From Candidatus Chloroploca asiatica (lineage in GTDB: Bacteria; Chloroflexota; Chloroflexia; Chloroflexales; Chloroflexaceae), in the NCBI RefSeq assembly GCF_002532075.1, contig NZ_LYXE01000009.1:1-64000 (forward strand): a DNA stretch of 64,000 nucleotides, read 5' to 3'. The first letter of the stretch is position 1, and each line of letters begins with the position of its first letter. A program made the position numbers and the translations under genes. The notes under the pieces are model-generated. The model did no database searches. It was not told where the DNA came from and worked only from the letters and a program-made list of their open reading frames with translations. Of this stretch, positions 60,168 through 64,000 are shown piece by piece.

Positions 60168-62309
60168 CTACTCGGTCACTGATGCTGCCGCAGGCATATA
60201 CAACTCGCGCACATAATCAGCGAGCATACGGCGCATACTAAAGGCAGGTGCAACGGTAGCAATCGCTTCTTTGCAGATCTGAACCCACGCCGTCGGCACC
60301 CCATTGGCATCACGTCCATCGTAAAATGTCGAGGCAATCTCGTGCTCAATCAGGTGATAGAGCGACTGCGCATCATTCCAATCCTGCTCATCCTGATTGC
60401 TATACTCACGCTCTTCACCAATAGCCCAGCCATTCTTGCCATTGTACGCCTCGGGCCACCAGCCATCGAGGATCGAACAATTCGGTGCCCCATTCAGGCT
60501 GGCTTTCATCCCGCTCGTACCACTCGCCTCGTACGGTCGTCGCGGATTATTCAGCCAGACATCAACACCCTGGGTCATTGACCGCCCGACCGCCATATCA
60601 TACTCTTCCAGGAAAACAATGCGCCCAGCCAAGCCTGGCTGCTGAGCCAGTTGGTAGACATTCTGGATAAAGAGCTTGCCGGGATCATCCTTGGGATGCG
60701 CTTTACCCGCAAAAATAATCTGGATCGGCTTACCGGGTCGGTTGAGCAGATACTTCAGCCGCTCGATATCCTTGAAAATGAGCGTGGCACGCTTGTAGGT
60801 CGCAAAACGACGCGCAAAGCCAAGGGTTAGAATGCCATCTTCGAGGACCGGCCAGACGGGAGCATTTTGGTTAAGATGCTTGTAATGCGCAGCCAGACGC
60901 CCACGGGCAAAGGTGATCAACTGGCTCTTCAGCCCCTGACGCGTATTCCACAGGACATCATCAGGAATCTGATAGATCTTCTTCCAGACCTTGGGGTCAT
61001 CCAGATTGTCTTCCCAGGTCTTCCCAAGGTACGCATTGAACAACTCATGCAATTCAGGCGCAAGCCAGGTTGAGGTATGGACGCCATTGGTAATGGAGGT
61101 AATCGGCACCTCATCGCGGCTCTTGCCCGGATAGAGCCACTGCCACATCCCGCGGGCGACATGGCCGTGCAGCTTGCTCACACCGTTGTGGTAGTCGGAA
61201 GCCCGCAACGCCAGCGCCGTCATCGCAAAGGTCGGCCCCCACTGCTGCTCTTGCAACGCAATCGACATAAACTCATCACGCGTCAGATTCAACTGTGGCC
61301 AGTAGCTCCAGAAGAAACGCTCGATCAAGGGCAACGGGAAGGCATCATTGCCTGCCGGCACAGGGGTATGGGTTGTAAAGACACACTGCGTCTTCACCTG
61401 TTGCATCGCGTCTTCAAACGTCACGCCCTGAACAACCAATTCGCGGCAGAGTTCCAGCACCAAGAAGGCCGAGTGCCCTTCATTCATATGCCACACCGTC
61501 GGGCTATACCCGAGACGGCGCAGCGCACGCACCCCACCAATGCCCAGCACCAACTCTTGCGAAATGCGCATCTCTTGGTCGCCACCATACAAACGTGCCG
61601 ACAATTCGCGGTCTTGCGGGCTATTCGGGTGGATATCCGTATCCATCAATAACAACTCGACCCGCCCAACCTTGAATTTGTAGACCTTCGCATAGATGGT
61701 GCGTCCGGGCAACTCAACCTCAATGACAACCTCGTGCCCCTCGGGGTCAAGTGCCGGAATCGCAGGCACATCCGCGAAGTTCATCTTGTTGTACTCGGCA
61801 AATTGCCAGCCACTCGGGTCAAGACGCTGCCGAAAATAGCCCTGCGGATAGATAAAGCCCACTGCCACAAAGGGCAGATCCATGTCAGACGCCTCTTTGA
61901 CGTGATCGCCTGACAAAATACCAAGGCCCCCTGAATAGATAGGCAGCGACTCGTGCAGGCCAAACTCGGCACTGAAATAGGCGATCTGCACATCTTTCAC
62001 ATCAGCATAGTGCTTGCGAAACCAGGTCTTCTTTGCACCAACATAGGCATCGAAGCTCTTCATCACAGCGTCATATAGCTTGAGATAGCCAGCATTGGCT
62101 GATGCTTCTTCAAGCTTGCGCTGACGAACATCACGCAGGAAATCGACCGGATTGTGGTAATCAAGCTCCCACAGATCAGGATCGATCTGGCGGTAGAGAT
62201 CCTGCGCCTCAGGATGCCAGGTCCACCAGAGGTTGTAGGCAAGTTCGCGCAGACGGGCGATACGCTCGGGAATCGGGGTAAACAAAATTTCGTGTTCCAG
62301 CCGAACCAT
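60168..62309 (-). CDS. glgP: alpha-glucan (glycogen) phosphorylase
   Basis: 713 residues; GAGGAG before the ATG. GT35 enzyme releasing glucose-1-phosphate from alpha-glucans with PLP. It belongs to the shorter type lacking the N-terminal regulatory extension of eukaryotic enzymes. N-terminus LRELAYNLWWTWHPEAQDLY, then AYFSAEFGLHESLPIYSGGLG, HMNEGHSAFLVLE, the FTTHTPVPAGND segment, FARRFATYKRATL, and the PLP-lysine in GTSGMKASLNGA (K602) followed by LDGWWPEAY. Complete. The product feeds glycogen degradation. Confidence 0.93.
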   Translation of the reverse strand: MVRLEHEILFTPIPERIARLRELAYNLWWTWHPEAQDLYRQIDPDLWELDYHNPVDFLRDVRQRKLEEASANAGYLKLYDAVMKSFDAYVGAKKTWFRKHYADVKDVQIAYFSAEFGLHESLPIYSGGLGILSGDHVKEASDMDLPFVAVGFIYPQGYFRQRLDPSGWQFAEYNKMNFADVPAIPALDPEGHEVVIEVELPGRTIYAKVYKFKVGRVELLLMDTDIHPNSPQDRELSARLYGGDQEMRISQELVLGIGGVRALRRLGYSPTVWHMNEGHSAFLVLELCRELVVQGVTFEDAMQQVKTQCVFTTHTPVPAGNDAFPLPLIERFFWSYWPQLNLTRDEFMSIALQEQQWGPTFAMTALALRASDYHNGVSKLHGHVARGMWQWLYPGKSRDEVPITSITNGVHTSTWLAPELHELFNAYLGKTWEDNLDDPKVWKKIYQIPDDVLWNTRQGLKSQLITFARGRLAAHYKHLNQNAPVWPVLEDGILTLGFARRFATYKRATLIFKDIERLKYLLNRPGKPIQIIFAGKAHPKDDPGKLFIQNVYQLAQQPGLAGRIVFLEEYDMAVGRSMTQGVDVWLNNPRRPYEASGTSGMKASLNGAPNCSILDGWWPEAYNGKNGWAIGEEREYSNQDEQDWNDAQSLYHLIEHEIASTFYDGRDANGVPTAWVQICKEAIATVAPAFSMRRMLADYVRELYMPAAASVTE

Positions 62310-62443
62310 GTGCTCTCCTCACTCAGGCTTGCCAGGGCTACAAGCGGCCTGCTGTAGTCGTTCAATCCACAGGCGGGAAATACAGTTGACCATTGTAGCC
62401 GCTGTACGTCTATCTGTCTAGGCAAATCAACAGCAAAAATCCA

Positions 62444-63364
62444 TCAGACCCCCGCAATAAGCGGAGTATCCTCGGTTGCATAGGCATACGCCATCCGTCG
62501 CGTATTCCAGGCCAGGCCAATCTGACCACTCGGGGTCAGGATGATGCAGCCGCCACGGCCTCCATCAACATAACGGGCAAGGGTATGCATCGCACTTTCA
62601 GCGGCCGTTTGGGGCGGTACACCACGCTCAAGTTGTTCAATTGCACGACGGGCCAGCGCCACACGGACAATGCCTTCACCCCAACCAGTACAAACCGCTC
62701 CACCAATCGTTGCATCAGCATACAGACCACATCCAACCATCGGGGTATCACCAATACGACCCGGAAGCTTGAACGGCGTGCCACCAGTTGAATTGGCCGC
62801 AACAAGATTGCCACTCTTATCAAGCGCAATCGCCCCCACGGTATCATGACCATGTACTACAGCAGGATCGGGCTGTGCCTCCAAGGTGCTCTCTTCGTCC
62901 TGACGACGACTCGCCTTCCAGGCTTGCCAAAGAGCCACTTCACGCTCGACAATCAATTCCGCATTGTCACAAAAAGGCATCCCACAACTGGCAGCAAAGT
63001 GCTCGGCCCCTTCGCCACCAATAAATGTCGCCGGGCCTTCGAGCACATGACGTGCCAGCGTGATCGGATTACGGATGCGCTTTAGATTAGCCACCGCTCC
63101 ATAACGCAGCGAACGACCGTCCATCAAGGCTGCATCAAGTTCAACCGTGCCTGCACTGGTCAAAACCGAGCCGGTGCCCGCGTCAAAAATGGGGTCGTCT
63201 TCCATCAGGCGAACCGCCGCTTCACACGCTTCCAAGGCTGTCCCACCAGCCCGCAGAATCCTCAGGCCCGCTTCCAGCGCGACACGGCACCCATGAAGGT
63301 GTGCCTCCACCTGCTCATCCGGGATGTCCCAGGCACCGCCATGAACGATCATTGCAATCGGCAT
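62444..63364 (-). CDS. isoaspartyl peptidase / L-asparaginase (Ntn hydrolase)
   Basis: 306 residues from the ATG at 63364 (a TTG three codons earlier is the alternative). Starts IAMIVHGGAWDIPDE, contains FDAGTGSVLTSAG and the autoprocessing site GHDTVGAIALD, where T175 becomes the N-terminal nucleophile after cleavage between Asp and Thr. Also GGTPFKLPGRIGDTPMVGCGLYAD and STGWGE-like GWGEGIVRVA. The precursor splits into alpha and beta chains. It removes isoaspartyl residues from peptides and hydrolyses asparagine. Separated from glgP by 134 bases. Confidence 0.92.
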   Translation of the reverse strand: MPIAMIVHGGAWDIPDEQVEAHLHGCRVALEAGLRILRAGGTALEACEAAVRLMEDDPIFDAGTGSVLTSAGTVELDAALMDGRSLRYGAVANLKRIRNPITLARHVLEGPATFIGGEGAEHFAASCGMPFCDNAELIVEREVALWQAWKASRRQDEESTLEAQPDPAVVHGHDTVGAIALDKSGNLVAANSTGGTPFKLPGRIGDTPMVGCGLYADATIGGAVCTGWGEGIVRVALARRAIEQLERGVPPQTAAESAMHTLARYVDGGRGGCIILTPSGQIGLAWNTRRMAYAYATEDTPLIAGV

Positions 63365-63510
63365 AGATCTCAACCTTCGCTCACACTGATCCGCTAACGA
63401 TCAGCCCACGTTGTTTGCTTGCACGAGGAAAGTAACCTACTGTACCACAGAGGATCGTGCTCGGCAAGTTCTGACTCCAAGTTCACCACCCACACTTCCC
63501 TGAAAAGCGC

Positions 63511-63516
63511 TATAAT
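63511..63516 (+). promoter_or_regulatory. -10 element of ftsY
   Basis: Perfect TATAAT 47 bases before the ATG at 63564. No clear -35. AAGGA at 63545 could be a distant ribosome binding site. Confidence 0.4.
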
Positions 63517-63563
63517 TTGCGGTAGACTGTTCTTAAATTACCAAAAGGATCAATTCAGAATCT

Positions 63564-64000
63564 ATGTTCAAACGCTTATTTGGGCGCGGACAAGATGCGC
63601 CACGCACAGAAGAAGAAGCCCAAGTTGAAGAGGAACAGGTTACACAGAGTCTCGAAAAGTCCCGTCAGGGTATCTTTGGCCGCATCGCGCAGATCTTTGC
63701 GACCGATGATCCGATTACCGAAGAACTCTGGGATGAACTGGAAGAAGCGTTGATTCAAGGCGATGTTGGCCTCGAAACAACCCAGTATCTCGTCAATCGT
63801 ACCAAAGACCGCGTCAATCGCTATGGCACCAAAAAGGCGAGTGAGGCCCGCGATATGCTCAAGGCCGAGATGGTGCGCGTCTTTCAGGATCAGGTGCGCC
63901 CCCAATCCGCCACGACACCCACACCGTTTGTCATCCTCGTCGTTGGCGTCAATGGGGCCGGCAAGACCACGCTGATCGCCAAGCTTGCCCACCGCATGAA
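63564..64000 (+). CDS. ftsY: signal recognition particle receptor FtsY, 3'-truncated
   Basis: The window ends after 145 complete codons, so the stop lies outside. The protein begins MFKRLFGRGQDAPRTEEEAQ, has a short acidic A-domain, then the four-helix N-domain (SLEKSRQGIFGRIAQIF, EELWDELEEALIQGDVGLET) and the G-domain start with P-loop VVGVNGAGKTTL (about 126-137). FtsY docks ribosome-SRP complexes at the membrane. The acidic A-domain is shorter than in Escherichia coli, as in many bacteria. Confidence 0.95.
   Translation, partial: MFKRLFGRGQDAPRTEEEAQVEEEQVTQSLEKSRQGIFGRIAQIFATDDPITEELWDELEEALIQGDVGLETTQYLVNRTKDRVNRYGTKKASEARDMLKAEMVRVFQDQVRPQSATTPTPFVILVVGVNGAGKTTLIAKLAHRM

Overview
The window most likely comes from the chromosome of a filamentous anoxygenic phototroph of the Chloroflexales (Chloroflexota), closer to Chloroflexus/Oscillochloris than to Roseiflexus. 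The evidence is one leftward cluster at 37.2-41.6 kb: pufB and pufA (beta and alpha light-harvesting polypeptides), pufC (tetrahaem reaction-centre cytochrome), bchG (bacteriochlorophyll synthase) and bchP (geranylgeranyl reductase). No pufLM lies between pufA and pufC, as in Chloroflexus; in Roseiflexus pufLM is part of the operon. An auracyanin-like blue copper protein (34.4 kb) and several secreted proteins with Chloroflexota-style architecture agree. The DNA looks GC-rich by eye; no composition was computed.

Layout. 0-11.2 kb: surface proteins (5'-truncated RHS/YD-repeat giant, delta-60 repeat protein, secreted glycoside-hydrolase-like protein). 11.5-25 kb: folC, a polysaccharide deacetylase, hflX, a BatA/VWA membrane protein, a YbdK-type carboxylate-amine ligase, an acyl-CoA dehydrogenase, dhaL with a PTS enzyme I, a primary-type sigma factor and a secreted beta-propeller. 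25.2-34.2 kb: information-processing genes: infC (AUU start, acidic tail), rpmI, rplT, a SpoU methyltransferase, pheS, two unrelated genes, rplI and an intein-containing dnaB. 34.3-37 kb: auracyanin, a TSUP exporter and a FadR-type regulator with candidate operators. 37.2-41.85 kb: the puf-bch cluster behind a consensus promoter. 42-50.2 kb: a heterodimeric ABC exporter, an MFS transporter overlapping a tiny membrane protein, an ACT-malic enzyme, xpt and an unknown two-repeat protein. 50.3-64 kb: a NarL-type regulator, a duplicated secreted CSLREA/beta-helix protein, a 1216-residue BTAD/NTPase/TPR regulator, chrA, an endonuclease III relative, glgP, an isoaspartyl peptidase and the 5' part of ftsY.

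Two features recur. First, four secreted repeat proteins end exactly in a short (Y/F)LPxxxR tail, a candidate C-terminal sorting or processing signal. Second, many gene ends carry long, near-perfect hairpins (about 16-28 bp per arm) without a U-tract, each with its own sequence. There are also two copies, in opposite orientation, of a small non-autonomous element with 14-15 bp terminal inverted repeats, one flanked by a 10-bp target duplication. No tRNA, rRNA or CRISPR array was seen.
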